This document shows, in pieces, positions 47,609 to 57,057 of a DNA stretch of 64,000 bases (position 1 is its first letter; each line of letters begins with the position of its first letter). The position numbers and the translations under genes were made by a program. The notes beneath the pieces are model-generated. The model had not been told where the DNA came from. It did not search any database and saw only the letters and a list, made by a program, of their open reading frames with translations. Origin of the DNA: Paracoccus sp. Z118. Lineage in GTDB: Bacteria; Pseudomonadota; Alphaproteobacteria; Rhodobacterales; Rhodobacteraceae. The DNA lies in the NCBI RefSeq assembly GCF_019061185.1, contig NZ_JAHQZU010000010.1:1-64000 (forward strand), written 5' to 3'.

Positions 47609-47678
47609 CGCTGGGACCGGGTCGCCGCAGCTGGGGCCCGGCACGATGAAGTCGCTTCCTGTGCAGAGGGCTTGTCAG

Positions 47679-48104
47679 ATGTCGAAGACGGGACTTGGAA
47701 CTCACCCCTATCTGCTGGGGTTCGACCAGCTGGAACGGCTGGCCGAACGCGCCGCGAAAGGGGCTGAAGGTTATCCGCCCTACAACATCGAGCATCTGGC
47801 CCCCGACCATCTGGGGCCCGACGGGTTCCGCATCACCCTGGCCGTCGCCGGGTTCGCCGAGGCCGATCTGTCGATCACCATCGAGGATCGGCAGCTCGTC
47901 ATCCGCGGCCGGCAGGCCGAGGCGGCGGAGGAGCGGGTATTCCTGCATCGCGGCATCGCCTCGCGCGCCTTCCAGCGCAGCTTCGTGCTGGCGGAGGGGA
48001 TCGAGGTCGAGGGCGCGGCGCTTGAAAACGGCCTGCTGCATGTGGACCTGCGCCGCCGTGCGCCCGACAGCATCGTGAAAACCATACCGATCAGCCGCAA
48101 TTGA
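47679..48104 (+). CDS. Small heat-shock protein, Hsp20 family
   Basis: Alpha-crystallin domain chaperone of 141 residues that holds unfolding proteins. YPPYNIEHLAPDHLGPDGFRITLAVAGFAEADLSI, then VFLHRGIASRAFQRSFVLAEGIEVEGAALENGLLHVDL, match the IbpA-like class in alphaproteobacteria. The start at ATG 47679 follows a GAGGG. An upstream in-frame ATG (47646) lacks support. A heat-shock promoter is visible. It is followed by the DUF1150 gene, a conserved pair. Confidence 0.92.
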   Translation: MSKTGLGTHPYLLGFDQLERLAERAAKGAEGYPPYNIEHLAPDHLGPDGFRITLAVAGFAEADLSITIEDRQLVIRGRQAEAAEERVFLHRGIASRAFQRSFVLAEGIEVEGAALENGLLHVDLRRRAPDSIVKTIPISRN

Positions 48105-48116
48105 AAGGGGATCGCA

Positions 48117-48344
48117 ATGAACATGAAACATGAGTTTCCGCAGATGAGCGACGGCAACATCGTCTATGTGCGCCGCGTCGATCTGGACGAGTTGCCCGAC
48201 GAAGTTCGCGAGCAGGTGCCGGAGCTGGATTCGCTCTATGCCGTGCACGGCGTCGATGGCCAGCGGCTGGCGCTGGTGCGCGACCGCAACCTGGCCTTCG
48301 TGCTGGCGCGGCAGAACGAGTTGGAGCCGGTCAGCGTGCACTGA
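48117..48344 (+). CDS. DUF1150 family protein
   Basis: 75 residues: IVYVRRVDLDELPDEVREQVPELDSLYAVHGVDGQRLALVRDRNLAFVLAR is the whole DUF1150 domain. The function is unknown, but this family is nearly always next to an hsp20 gene in alphaproteobacteria, so a stress role is inferred. A GGGG ribosome site precedes the ATG, 12 nt after hsp20. Its last 14 nt overlap the convergent glycosyltransferase gene. Confidence 0.9.
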   Translation: MNMKHEFPQMSDGNIVYVRRVDLDELPDEVREQVPELDSLYAVHGVDGQRLALVRDRNLAFVLARQNELEPVSVH

Positions 48345-49278
48345 CCTTTGCCTGCGCCTCCAGATAAGGCGCGACGAACCGGCTCTGCATCAATGCCGCG
48401 ACCGCCACCTGGTCGCGGTATTTCTTTCGTCCCATGAGCAGGCCTATCGCCACCCGGCGGTTCCGGTTCAGCGCCGACAACCTCGCTTTCCATGACAGCG
48501 GCGGCAGCGGCGGCATGAAAGCGGCGATGCGGTCCGCATGGAAGCGCCAGATCCCGCCCATGTGGGGCCGCGCCCGCCACGGCTTCTGGTTCACTACGTA
48601 ATGCGCCACAGCCAGCCGCTGCGGGAGCGTCTCTGACGTCCACGCCGCCGGATCGGTGAACACGTTGCAGGCAGGATCAAGCATGAGGATGCGCCCCCGC
48701 GCGACGATGTTCAGCGCCGACTGGTCTTCGTAGAGGAGCGGGCGGGCGGGGTCGGACAGACGCTCGATGCAGGCGACCGCCGTCTGCTCGCGTCGCCACA
48801 GCGGAAGGTTCATCACCAGAAGCCCGGCATTTACGTAGTCGCCGCGAGCGATCCCCGTCGCAGCCAGTTCGCGGGCATCCGGGCTCGGGTCCGCCACGGC
48901 GGCGATGATGTTGTCCCCCAGCGGCATCCCGGCCAGCACGTCCAGCCTGTCCGTCACCGCCATGTCGCAGTCCATATAGACGACGCGGTCCTCGTCCGGC
49001 ATCAGGTCGGGGATCAACAGCCGCAGATAGGTGCTGCGGGTCAGATGCGCCCGCGTCACCGGAATCGAGGCGAAATGGTCCGCTCCGATCTCGATACGGG
49101 CGACCGGCACACCAAGGGCGGGGCCCAGCCCGTCGATCCGCCCTCGATTTCCGGGCGAAATACCCATATCCAGCACGGAAAAACGCGCGCCGGGGTTGTG
49201 CCACGCGGCCGAGGCGATCAGCACCAGCACGCCCGGCGCATAGTTGTCGTCCGCGCCGGTGACGATGTGGAGGGTCAT
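48331..49278 (-). CDS. Glycosyltransferase family 8-like protein
   Basis: GT-A transferase of 315 residues using a nucleotide sugar to extend a surface glycan. IVTGADDNYAPGVLVLIASAAWHN is the family start. STYLRLLIPDLMPDEDRVVYMDCDMAVTDRLD gives the DxD metal site (DCD), and DYVNAGLLVMNLPLWR and YEDQSALNIV are typical of GT8. No signal or membrane segment is seen. Its start overlaps the end of the next upstream gene by 4 nt (ATGA). Confidence 0.85.
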   Translation of the reverse strand: MTLHIVTGADDNYAPGVLVLIASAAWHNPGARFSVLDMGISPGNRGRIDGLGPALGVPVARIEIGADHFASIPVTRAHLTRSTYLRLLIPDLMPDEDRVVYMDCDMAVTDRLDVLAGMPLGDNIIAAVADPSPDARELAATGIARGDYVNAGLLVMNLPLWRREQTAVACIERLSDPARPLLYEDQSALNIVARGRILMLDPACNVFTDPAAWTSETLPQRLAVAHYVVNQKPWRARPHMGGIWRFHADRIAAFMPPLPPLSWKARLSALNRNRRVAIGLLMGRKKYRDQVAVAALMQSRFVAPYLEAQAKVSAR

Positions 49279-50057
49279 GGTCGGCCCTCCCATGCGGCTT
49301 TCAGCCAGCCGATATCGCCAACGCGCCGATACCAGCGCCCCCCTTTTCCGGCCAGCACGTCCGCCATCTTCGGACTGCCCGCAAACAGGACGATTCGCGC
49401 ATCCGGGGGACAGGCGGGGTCGCGCAGGTAGCTGGCGAGGCCGCGCCCCACGCAATCATTCTTGAAGCTGACGCACCAGCCGGGCGGCCAGTAGCTCAGC
49501 GACCCCTGTGCGTTCAGGATATCGCTGACCATCTGCTGCTCATGCTCATACCGTTCCGCCGCGCCCTTGGGATCGGCAAGGTAACGCTCCAGCACCTCGG
49601 GATGACTGCCGATGCGGAGGCGGAAGACCGACGTGTTCCCGACCATGTGCAGGAAGCGGTCACGCTTTGGATTGATGCGGCGCAGGGGCTTGGGGCGGAA
49701 CAGATCGTCGTCACGGATGATGCAGACATCGCCCGGATGATCGAAGAAGGCGTCCAGACCGCCTGTGATCACAAGGTCGAGGTCGAGAAACAGCGCAGTG
49801 CCGGACAGCCCACCCAGATCGGCGCGGAACAGCGCGAGCTTGCGCCAGCGCGTGTCGCCACTGCCCGGCGGCAGGCCGAGTTCGGGCAGCGGCAGCGCCT
49901 CTATCTCGGGGTCCAGCCCGGAGGAACCATCCGTGAAGCAGATGAAGCGATGCGGCCGCTTCAGATGCCGCCGTACGCCGCGCGCGAGGTTGTTCACGTC
50001 CCGCGCCCCATAAAGCGTGCCCCACTTCATCGTGAGGATCAGGACGGGGTCGGTCAT
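49275..50057 (-). CDS. Putative glycosyltransferase (GT-A fold, DLD motif)
   Basis: Protein of 260 residues. VLILTMKWGTLYGARDVNNLARGVRRHL opens it, RFICFTDGSSGLDPEIEALPLP follows, and WRKLALFRADLGGLSGTALFLDLDLVI carries a DxD-like metal site. WCVSFKNDCVG and CPPDARIVLFAGSPKM are further conserved-looking blocks. It resembles a group of uncharacterised glycosyltransferases paired with GT8-like genes. The acceptor is unknown. First gene of a two-gene unit. Confidence 0.7.
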   Translation of the reverse strand: MTDPVLILTMKWGTLYGARDVNNLARGVRRHLKRPHRFICFTDGSSGLDPEIEALPLPELGLPPGSGDTRWRKLALFRADLGGLSGTALFLDLDLVITGGLDAFFDHPGDVCIIRDDDLFRPKPLRRINPKRDRFLHMVGNTSVFRLRIGSHPEVLERYLADPKGAAERYEHEQQMVSDILNAQGSLSYWPPGWCVSFKNDCVGRGLASYLRDPACPPDARIVLFAGSPKMADVLAGKGGRWYRRVGDIGWLKAAWEGRP

Positions 50058-50076
50058 GGGCAGCCCTGGAATGAAA

Positions 50077-50103
50077 GCGTCCCCCGGTTTGTCCGGGGGA
50101 CGC
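50077..50103 (-). terminator. Hairpin after the sat-cysC fusion gene
   Basis: An 11-bp perfect stem GCGTCCCCCGG / CCGGGGGACGC with a five-base loop, between the ATP sulfurylase gene and the glycosyltransferase unit, all on the minus strand. There is no T-run. Confidence 0.6.
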
Positions 50104-50130
50104 GGCGGTGTCAACGGGGGACGGCGGGGC

Positions 50131-51840
50131 TCACTTCAGCCCGACGAGCCCCATCTGCTCCAGCTTCAGCAGCACCTGATGGGCGGCATTGTCCACGTCG
50201 ATGTCGCTGGTATCGACGCGAAGCTCGGGCGCCTGCGGCTCCTCGTAGGGGTCCGAGATGCCGGTGAACTCCTTGATCTTGCCCTCGCGCGCCAGCTTGT
50301 AGAGGCCCTTGCGGTCGCGGCGCTCGCATTCCTCCAGCGGGGTCGCGACGTGGACCTCGCAGAAGGCGCCGTATTGCTCGACCATCTCGCGCACGGCGCG
50401 GCGGGTGGCCGTATAGGGCGCGATCGGGGCGCAGATGGCGATGCCGCCGTTCTTGGTGATCTCGGACGCGACATAGCCGATGCGCTTGATGTTGATGTCG
50501 CGGTGCTCCTTGCTGAAGCCGAGCTCGGACGACAGGTGCTTGCGGACCACGTCGCCGTCGAGCAGCGTGACCGGGCGGCCGCCCATCTCCATCAGCTTGA
50601 CCATCAGCGCGTTGCCGACGGTGGACTTGCCCGAGCCGGACAGCCCGGTGAAGAACACCGTGAAGCCCTGCTTGTCGCGGGGCGGCGAGGTGCGGCGAAG
50701 CTGCTTGACCACCTCGGGGAAGCTGAACCACTCGGGGATCTCCAGCCCTTCGCGCAGGCGGCGGCGCAGTTCGGTGCCCGAGATGTCGAGGATCGTCACG
50801 CCTTCCTCGACCTCGTCGCGCGGCTCGTATTGCGCGCGTTCCTGCACATAGACCATCTGCTTGAAATCGACCATTTCCACGCCGATCTCGTCCTGATGCT
50901 TGCGGAACAGCTCCTGCGCGTCATAGGGGCCGTAGAAATCCTTGCCCTGGCTGTTCTTGCCCGGACCGGCATGGTCGCGGCCGACGATCATGTGGGTCAG
51001 CCCGTGGTTGCGGCGGATGATGCCGTGCCACACCGCCTCGCGCGGGCCGCCCATGCGCATGGCGAGGTTCAGCAGCGACAGATGCGTGGTCGCGGCCGGA
51101 TACTTGTCCAGCACCGCCTCGTAGCAGCGCACGCGGGTGAAATGGTCCACGTCGCCCGGCTTGGTCATGCCGACGACCGGGTGGATCAGCAGGTTGGCCT
51201 GCGCCTCGCGCGCAGCGCGGAAGGTCAGTTCCTGATGGGCCCGGTGCAGCGGGTTGCGGGTCTGGAACGCCACGATGCGGCGCCAGCCGAGCTTGCGGAA
51301 ATGGGCGCGCAGTTCGTTGGGCGTGTCGCGGCGGCCCTTGAAGTCGTAATGCGTGGGGGCTTGGATGCCGGTGATCGGACCGCCCAGATAGACGGGACCG
51401 GCGACGTTGTGCAGATAGTTCACCGCCGGATGCGCCACGTCATCGGCGCCGAACACCCCTTCGGCCTCGCGGCTCTTGTTCGGGGTCCATTTGTCGGTGA
51501 CGGACATGATCGCGAGGATCACCCCTTCCTGGTCGCGCAGCGCGATGTCGGTGCCGGGCTCGATCCCGTCCGCGAATGCCTCGCTGACATCCAGCGTCAC
51601 CGGCATCGGCCACAGATCGCCCGAGGTCGTGTGCATGTTGTCCACGACGCTGTCGTAGTCGGCCTCGGTCAGGAAGCCCTTCAGCGGATGGAAGCCGCCG
51701 TTCATCAGCAGTTCCAGATCGCAGGTCTGGCGCTGGGTCAGGTCCCAGGACGGCATGTCGCCGGCCGCCACCTTCAGCTTCTGCGCCGAATCGGCGTTGA
51801 CGTAGAGTTCCGGGATCGGGGCAAGGTTCGACTGCGGCAT
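50131..51840 (-). CDS. Bifunctional sulfate adenylyltransferase / adenylylsulfate kinase
   Basis: Fused enzyme of 569 residues making APS from sulfate and ATP, then PAPS. The N-terminal ATP sulfurylase has VAFQTRNPLHRAHQELTFRAA (HxxH), VVGMTKPGDVDHFTRVRCYE and MIVGRDHAGPGKNS. The APS kinase domain, from about residue 390, has the P-loop FFTGLSGSGKSTVGNAL and LLDGDVVRKHLSSELGFS. It is a single-chain (not CysDN) type. It serves sulfate assimilation or sulfate-group transfer. It is alone on the minus strand, 150 nt from trxB. Confidence 0.93.
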   Translation of the reverse strand: MPQSNLAPIPELYVNADSAQKLKVAAGDMPSWDLTQRQTCDLELLMNGGFHPLKGFLTEADYDSVVDNMHTTSGDLWPMPVTLDVSEAFADGIEPGTDIALRDQEGVILAIMSVTDKWTPNKSREAEGVFGADDVAHPAVNYLHNVAGPVYLGGPITGIQAPTHYDFKGRRDTPNELRAHFRKLGWRRIVAFQTRNPLHRAHQELTFRAAREAQANLLIHPVVGMTKPGDVDHFTRVRCYEAVLDKYPAATTHLSLLNLAMRMGGPREAVWHGIIRRNHGLTHMIVGRDHAGPGKNSQGKDFYGPYDAQELFRKHQDEIGVEMVDFKQMVYVQERAQYEPRDEVEEGVTILDISGTELRRRLREGLEIPEWFSFPEVVKQLRRTSPPRDKQGFTVFFTGLSGSGKSTVGNALMVKLMEMGGRPVTLLDGDVVRKHLSSELGFSKEHRDINIKRIGYVASEITKNGGIAICAPIAPYTATRRAVREMVEQYGAFCEVHVATPLEECERRDRKGLYKLAREGKIKEFTGISDPYEEPQAPELRVDTSDIDVDNAAHQVLLKLEQMGLVGLK

Positions 51841-51990
51841 CTGTTGCACTTCACTCGCTATGGGTGGCGCCTTCCGGGGGATGGTCGCGCAGGGTGCCCG
51901 CCCCTTACGCCCCGAGGCTGGGGGGCGCAACCTCACCGGGAATATCCGCCAGCCTTGCGGCGAAGGTGTGGCGCAAGGGCGCCAGCGGCG

Positions 51991-52989
51991 TCAGCCCGCC
52001 ACGATCTCGGCCATGCTCGGCGCGTCGGGGCCGGCCTGGGCCTCGCCCTGCGACGCGAGCCATTGCTCGGCGTCCAGCGCCGCCATGCAGCCCATCCCGG
52101 CGCTGGTGACCGCCTGGCGATAGACGTCGTCGGTCAGATCGCCCGCCGCGAAGACGCCCGGAATGGCGGTGCGGGTGGTGCCCGGCTCGACCTGCACATA
52201 GCCGCCATCGCGCAGCGGCAACTGCCCCTTGACCAGTTCCGAGGCGGGGCTGTGGCCGATGGCGATGAAGACGCCGTCGGCTTTCAACTCGCGCAAGCTT
52301 CCGTCAACGGTCGAGCGCAGCCGCGCCCCGGTCACGCCCAGCGGCGTGTCGCTGCCCAGCACCTCGTCGATCTCGTGGTTCCAGACGACCTCGATCCGGG
52401 GGTTCTTGAACAGGCGGTCCTGCATGATCCGCTCGGCCCGCAGGCTGTCGCGGCGGTGGACCAGCGTGACCTTGGTGGCGAAGTTGGTAAGGAACAGCGC
52501 CTCTTCCACGGCGGTGTTACCGCCGCCGACGACGATCACCTCGCGGCCGCGATAGAAGAACCCGTCGCAAGTCGCGCAGGCGCTGACGCCGAAGCCCTGG
52601 AACCGCTCCTCGCTCGGCAGACCCAGCCAGCGGGCCTGCGCGCCGGTGGCCAGGATCACCGCCTCGGCCGTCCAGCGCGCGCCGCTGTCGCATTCGGCGG
52701 TGAACGGGCGTTGCTGCAGGTCGAGCTTCGTCACGATGTCGGTGACGATCTCGGTTCCCATCTCGCGGGCGTGATCCTCCATCCGCTGCATCAGGGCCGG
52801 GCCGCCGACGGCGGTGTCGCCGGGCCAGTTCTCGATGTCCGAGGTGATGGTCAGCTGCCCGCCCGGCTGCATCCCCTGGATCAGCACCGGCTGCAGCATC
52901 GCCCGCGCGCCATAGACGGCGGCAGTATAGCCTGCCGGCCCCGAGCCAATGATGAGCAGGCGGACATGACGGGGTGCGGGATCGGACAT
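51991..52989 (-). CDS. trxB: Thioredoxin reductase
   Basis: NADPH flavoenzyme of 332 residues that keeps thioredoxin reduced. FAD loop [17 protein letters not shown] at the N-terminus, redox centre [13 protein letters not shown] (CxxC near residues 145-148), NADPH loop [16 protein letters not shown] and the C-terminal [29 protein letters not shown] are complete. It is divergent from an Lrp-type regulator, a conserved layout in this group. Confidence 0.96.
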   Translation of the reverse strand: MSDPAPRHVRLLIIGSGPAGYTAAVYGARAMLQPVLIQGMQPGGQLTITSDIENWPGDTAVGGPALMQRMEDHAREMGTEIVTDIVTKLDLQQRPFTAECDSGARWTAEAVILATGAQARWLGLPSEERFQGFGVSACATCDGFFYRGREVIVVGGGNTAVEEALFLTNFATKVTLVHRRDSLRAERIMQDRLFKNPRIEVVWNHEIDEVLGSDTPLGVTGARLRSTVDGSLRELKADGVFIAIGHSPASELVKGQLPLRDGGYVQVEPGTTRTAIPGVFAAGDLTDDVYRQAVTSAGMGCMAALDAEQWLASQGEAQAGPDAPSMAEIVAG

Positions 52990-53066
52990 CGGCGGCCTCT
53001 TGCGTCGGATGGGTGTTCTGCGTCAGGTATGCGCCCCGGCCGCCGCGCGCAATGCAGCGCCCACCT

Positions 53067-53085
53067 GCGAAATATTATTGCGCAT
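53067..53085. promoter_or_regulatory. 19-bp near-palindrome TGCGAAATATTATTGCGCA, probable Lrp-type operator
   Basis: Sixteen of 19 bases are symmetric, with an AT-rich centre in GC-rich DNA. It lies between divergent trxB and the lrp-like gene, 50 nt before the latter's ATG. Lrp/AsnC proteins often bind AT-rich palindromes upstream of their own gene, so autoregulation and control of trxB are reasonable inferences. Confidence 0.55.
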
Positions 53086-53135
53086 TCGATGCGCGGCGGG
53101 TAGCTTCCGGCAAGTTTTGAACGGCCGGAGGACAT

Positions 53136-53636
53136 ATGGCGGGTGCCAAGCTGGATGAGATCGACCGGAAGATCCTGGCCGAACTGCAAGCCGACGGCCG
53201 GATGACGAATGTCGAACTGGCGCGGCGGGTCGGCATCTCGGCCCCGCCCTGCCTGCGCCGCGTCCGCACGCTGGAGGAGCACGGCTACATCCGCGGCTAT
53301 TACGCCGACATCGACCCCCGCACGCTGGGATTCGAGGTGCAGGTCTTCGCGATGGTGCGCCTGCACAGCCAGTCCGAGCGGGACCTGTCGGCCTTCGAGA
53401 ACAAGGCCCGCAGCTGGCCGCTGGTCCGCGAATGCCACATGCTGAACGGCGAGGTGGATTTCATGCTGAAATGCGTCTCGCCCGACCTCTCGACCTTCCA
53501 GAAATTCCTGACCGAGGAACTGACCGCCGCCCCCAACGTCGCCAGCGTCAAGACCAGCCTCGTGATCCGGGGCGCCAAGGACGAGCCGGGGGTGCCGTTC
53601 GACATCGTCGAGGCGCGGGCGAAGGCCAGCGCCTGA
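53136..53636 (+). CDS. Lrp/AsnC family transcriptional regulator
   Basis: Regulator of 166 residues. The helix-turn-helix is at residues 5-60 (LDEIDRKILAELQADGRMTNVELARRVGISAPPCLRRVRTLEEHGYI). The AsnC/RAM domain follows (VQVFAMVRLHSQSERDLSAFENKARSWPLVRECHMLNGEVDFML). A GGAGG lies 4-5 nt before ATG 53136. The ligand is unknown, probably an amino acid. Confidence 0.93.
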   Translation: MAGAKLDEIDRKILAELQADGRMTNVELARRVGISAPPCLRRVRTLEEHGYIRGYYADIDPRTLGFEVQVFAMVRLHSQSERDLSAFENKARSWPLVRECHMLNGEVDFMLKCVSPDLSTFQKFLTEELTAAPNVASVKTSLVIRGAKDEPGVPFDIVEARAKASA

Positions 53637-53639
53637 TGG

Positions 53640-54404
53640 CTAAAGCGCGATGGCCGAGATCAGGCGGCCGTAATCCACCTCGCGCAGATGGGTGCTGCGG
53701 CGATAGCTGAAGAAGCGGTCCGGGTCGGAATAGGTGCAGTGCCCCGACCACTCCGCCTCGACCCCCAGATCGCGCAGCCGCGCGAGGCCGAAGCCCGGCA
53801 GGTCGAACATCGGCCGCCCGTTCGGCCCGCCCGAGAAGAAGCGGCCATAGGCCGGGTCCTCGATCAGGAAGCGGTCCATGAAATCCTCGCCGACCTCATA
53901 GGCGCGCTGGCTGATCGTCGGGCCGATCACGGCGGTGATCTCTCTGGCGCCAAGCGCCCGCATCGCATCGACGGTGGCGTCGAGGATGCCGTCCAGCGCC
54001 CCCTTCCATCCCGCGTGGGCCGCGCCGATGACGCCGGCCTGCGGGTCGGCCAGCAGCACCGGCTGGCAGTCGGCGGTCAGCACCGCAAGCGCGATGCCCG
54101 GCATCGCCGTGACCAGCGCGTCGGCGCGGGTCGCGGCGAGCGCCTCGGGCGTGTCGGCGTCCGTCACTGTCGCCACATCGGCGGAATGGACCTGATGAAC
54201 GGTCGCGAGCCGGCCGGCCGGAACCCCCATCGCCTCGGCGACGCGGGCGCGGTTGACGTTCACCGCGTCCTGCTGGTCCGACGAGCCCCGCCCGCAGTTC
54301 AGCCCCGCGAACAGCCCCGAGGACGCCCCGCCCTTGCGGGTGAAGAAGCCGTGGCGCACCGCGCCCAGCGCAGGATGGGTCAGGATTTCAAGCGTCGTGT
54401 GCAT
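53640..54404 (-). CDS. pgeF: Peptidoglycan editing factor PgeF (multicopper-type YfiH/laccase domain)
   Basis: Protein of 254 residues. HGFFTRKGGASSGLFAGLNCG, VHQVHSADVATV, VLTADCQPVLLADPQ and the GAAHAGWKGALDGILD motif form the zinc site. PgeF removes wrongly placed L-Ser from peptidoglycan precursors in E. coli. The older name polyphenol oxidase is probably wrong. It is last in lgt-midA-pgeF and its start overlaps midA by 17 nt. Confidence 0.9.
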   Translation of the reverse strand: MHTTLEILTHPALGAVRHGFFTRKGGASSGLFAGLNCGRGSSDQQDAVNVNRARVAEAMGVPAGRLATVHQVHSADVATVTDADTPEALAATRADALVTAMPGIALAVLTADCQPVLLADPQAGVIGAAHAGWKGALDGILDATVDAMRALGAREITAVIGPTISQRAYEVGEDFMDRFLIEDPAYGRFFSGGPNGRPMFDLPGFGLARLRDLGVEAEWSGHCTYSDPDRFFSYRRSTHLREVDYGRLISAIAL

Positions 54405-55461
54405 GATTCCTCGGTGCAACATCCCTCAGGGGCGCGAAGCCCGGCGGCGGCGGGGCTTGGCGCGGCCAGATCGCCATCGCCTTGAACAACTGTCCCATTG
54501 CGGCCGGGTCGGTCAAGCGGTGAAGCGCCGCCGCCGCGCCCGCGTCCCCCGCCGCTGCCAGCCGCTCGGCCCGCGCCGCGATCCCCAGCGAAAGCAGCCA
54601 GTCCCCCTGCGGCACGGGGGCGGACACCGCCGCCCCTTCGGCCAGCGCCGCCGCCGCGAGCGGGGCGAAATCGACATGCGAGGTCAGGTCCGCCTCGCCC
54701 GGATGGGCCAGCGGGTTGTCGTATTCATGCCCGCGCAGCGCCTGCAGGCTGTCGCCGCGCCCCTCCCATGTGCCGTAATCGATGGAGATCGCAACGCCGC
54801 CATGCGCCACGATACGCCGCGCCACCTGCGCCGCGACGGCGGGCGCGGCGGGGCGATCCTCGAACACTTCGCCCAATGCGCCCTGCCGGGGAAGCGGCAT
54901 CGGCGGGGCCAGCGCGAAGGACAGCACGCCATCCGCCTGCGTCACCATCCGCTCGGCCCAGCCGCCCTCGACGCGCAGGAACTGACGGATCGGCAGGGCG
55001 TCGAAGAACTCGTTCGCGATCAGGAACAGCGGCGCTTCTGGCAAATCGTCCGCGCGGTCCAGATGGGTGACGGCGCCAAGTTTCTCGGTCTGCACCTGCC
55101 GCAGATGGGGCGAGGCCTCGACCAGCGCCACCTGCGCTGCATCGCCCATGCCGGGCACCACCCGCATCGCGCGGCGCATGTCGGCCATCAGCGTGCCCCG
55201 GCCCGGCCCGATCTCTGCCAGCGTGAAGGGCGCGGGGCTGCCCTGATCCATCCACGCCTGCGCCAGCGCGAGGCCCGCAAGCTCGCCGAACATCTGGCTG
55301 ATTTCCGGCGCGGTGGTGAAGTCCCCCGCCGCGCCGAAGGGATCGCGGGTGGCGTAATAGCCGTGCTGCGGATGCAGCAGGCAGGTCTGCATGTAGTCGT
55401 CCAGCCGCATCGGCCCCTCGCGCGCGATCCGCGCGGCGATCAGGCGGCCGAGCGGGGTCAT
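54388..55461 (-). CDS. SAM-dependent methyltransferase, MidA/NDUFAF7 family
   Basis: Protein of 357 residues. [51 protein letters not shown] is the family hallmark. The SAM loop is [30 protein letters not shown] and [21 protein letters not shown] continue it. Eukaryotic NDUFAF7 methylates an Arg of a complex I subunit. The bacterial substrate is inferred to be the same. It is linked to lgt by a 4-nt overlap. Confidence 0.9.
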   Translation of the reverse strand: MTPLGRLIAARIAREGPMRLDDYMQTCLLHPQHGYYATRDPFGAAGDFTTAPEISQMFGELAGLALAQAWMDQGSPAPFTLAEIGPGRGTLMADMRRAMRVVPGMGDAAQVALVEASPHLRQVQTEKLGAVTHLDRADDLPEAPLFLIANEFFDALPIRQFLRVEGGWAERMVTQADGVLSFALAPPMPLPRQGALGEVFEDRPAAPAVAAQVARRIVAHGGVAISIDYGTWEGRGDSLQALRGHEYDNPLAHPGEADLTSHVDFAPLAAAALAEGAAVSAPVPQGDWLLSLGIAARAERLAAAGDAGAAAALHRLTDPAAMGQLFKAMAIWPRQAPPPPGFAPLRDVAPRNHAHDA

Positions 55462-56342
55462 GGCAGCGGCCCCTCGGGTCGGCGGCGGGCGCGGATGATA
55501 AAGGCCAGCCCGATCAGCACCATCGGCAGCGACAGAAGCTGGCCCATCGTCACGCCAAGGACCGGCCCGCCCAGCACATGGCCCAGCGGGTTGTCGGGGG
55601 TGATGAAGCGGGCGTCGGCCTGGCGGAAGAACTCGACGATGAAGCGGGCGAGGCCGTATCCCGCGACGAACACGCCGAGCGCCAGCCCCGGCCGCCGCAG
55701 CCCGCCCCGTCGGACCAGCCAGAACAGCACCAGCGCCAGCAGCACGCCTTCCAGCGCGGCCTCGTAAAGCTGGCTCGGGTGGCGGGCGCAGGGCATGGCG
55801 GCGGTGGCGCAGGCCTGCGCGGCCTCGCCCGGGAAGATCACGCCCCACGGCAGGTCGGTCGGGCGGCCCCACAGCTCGGCGTTGATGAAATTGGCGATGC
55901 GTCCCAGCCCCAGCCCGATCGGCGTCGCCACAGCCAGCGCGTCCGCCAGCCGCAGCGGCGGAATGCCGTTCCGGCGGGCGAAAATCCACGCCGCCAGCAC
56001 CACGCCCAGAAAGCCGCCGTGAAACGACATGCCGCCCTGCCAGACGCGGATGATCTCGGTCGGGTTGGCGAGGTAGTAGGCGGGCTCGTAGAACAGCACG
56101 AAGCCCAGCCGCCCGCCCAGCACGACGCCGACCACGATCCAGGTCAGCAGCTCCTCGACCTGTCCGGGGTGCATCGGCGCGGCGCCGCCCCACAACGCGG
56201 GGCGCTTCATCAGCCGCATCATGATCCACCAGCCCAGCAGCAGCCCGACCAGATAGGCCAGCGCATACCAGCGCAGCGCGAAGTCGCGCCCGGCGATGGT
56301 GATGGAAAAGACGTCGGGCGAGATGTCGGGGAACGGGATCAT
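55458..56342 (-). CDS. lgt: Prolipoprotein diacylglyceryl transferase
   Basis: Inner-membrane enzyme of 294 residues that attaches diacylglycerol to the lipobox cysteine, the first step of lipoprotein maturation. About seven membrane helices. [17 protein letters not shown] holds the essential HGG, and [27 protein letters not shown] is the Lgt signature. [13 protein letters not shown] is the third. First gene of lgt-midA-pgeF. Confidence 0.96.
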   Translation of the reverse strand: MIPFPDISPDVFSITIAGRDFALRWYALAYLVGLLLGWWIMMRLMKRPALWGGAAPMHPGQVEELLTWIVVGVVLGGRLGFVLFYEPAYYLANPTEIIRVWQGGMSFHGGFLGVVLAAWIFARRNGIPPLRLADALAVATPIGLGLGRIANFINAELWGRPTDLPWGVIFPGEAAQACATAAMPCARHPSQLYEAALEGVLLALVLFWLVRRGGLRRPGLALGVFVAGYGLARFIVEFFRQADARFITPDNPLGHVLGGPVLGVTMGQLLSLPMVLIGLAFIIRARRRPEGPLP

Positions 56343-56481
56343 GCTTGCCCTGAGCTATTGCGGCGCGGCCACGCTTGGACGGGCGGGCTGGCCAAGTCAA
56401 CCGCGCCGCGCCTCACGCCTCATTGAAGCCGCGCCCTGCGCTTGCCATATAAGCGGCAAACGCTAGTCCCAAGGAACTCCG

Positions 56482-56748
56482 ATGACGCAGTCCAACCGCA
56501 TGTTCGACGACCTCTCGCGCCTGATGACCAACGCGGTCGGAGTGGCGCAGGGTGCCCGCGACGAGGCCGAAACCGCCCTCAAGGGCTGGGTGGACCGCTG
56601 GCTCGCCGACCGCGACTTCGTCACCCGCGAGGAGTTCGAGGCGGTGCGCGAGATGGCCATCAAGGCCCGGACCGAGAATGCAGAGCTGCGCGCGATGATC
56701 GAGGAACTGCGGGCCGGGAAGACCGCAGACGACACCACGGTCGGCTGA
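56482..56748 (+). CDS. UbiK/BMFP-type accessory factor
   Basis: Small protein of 88 residues. FDDLSRLMTNAVGVAQGARDEAETALKGWVDRWL is an amphipathic membrane-active helix. FVTREEFEAVREMAIKARTENAELRAMIEEL is a trimeric coiled coil. It matches UbiK (YqiC), an accessory factor for ubiquinone synthesis in enterobacteria. An alphaproteobacterial role is inferred. Divergent from lgt. Confidence 0.85.
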   Translation: MTQSNRMFDDLSRLMTNAVGVAQGARDEAETALKGWVDRWLADRDFVTREEFEAVREMAIKARTENAELRAMIEELRAGKTADDTTVG

Positions 56749-56751
56749 GGG

Positions 56752-57057
56752 CTACTCCGCCGGCACCTGCCGGTGCAGCGAGCCGTCGCGCGCAAACAGC
56801 AGGATCTCGCCCGCTTCCGTGACCACCACCGTCCAGTCGCGGGCGAAGGTCACCGCGGCGGGCGCCGCCCCCTCCGGCAGCGCGAGGTTCGCGGGCAGCG
56901 CCGGCAGCGGCGGCACCGACAGCCGCAGCCACAGGATCGCCGTCACGGCGATGATCCCCAGCACCATCGTCCCCGCCAGCACCGTCACCAGCATCTGCAG
57001 CCAGCGCAGTTCCGGCACTTTCGCCAGCTCGTCGTTCGGCCTATCGTCCTGCCCCAT
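56752..57057 (-). CDS. DUF6476 family membrane protein
   Basis: Protein of 101 residues. After a 17-residue hydrophilic start, one membrane helix (WLQMLVTVLAGTMVLGIIAVTAILWLRLS, residues 19-47), then LPANLALPEGAAPAAVTFARDWTVVVTEAGEILLF, a small periplasmic beta domain. It fits the Rhodobacteraceae DUF6476 family; function unknown. The ATG at 57057-57055 shares two bases with the ATG of the divergent rluD. Confidence 0.78.
   Translation of the reverse strand: MGQDDRPNDELAKVPELRWLQMLVTVLAGTMVLGIIAVTAILWLRLSVPPLPALPANLALPEGAAPAAVTFARDWTVVVTEAGEILLFARDGSLHRQVPAE

Noticed and set aside
56400-56480. Promoter elements between lgt and the UbiK gene
   Set aside because: No -35/-10 pair better than chance in this GC-rich DNA.
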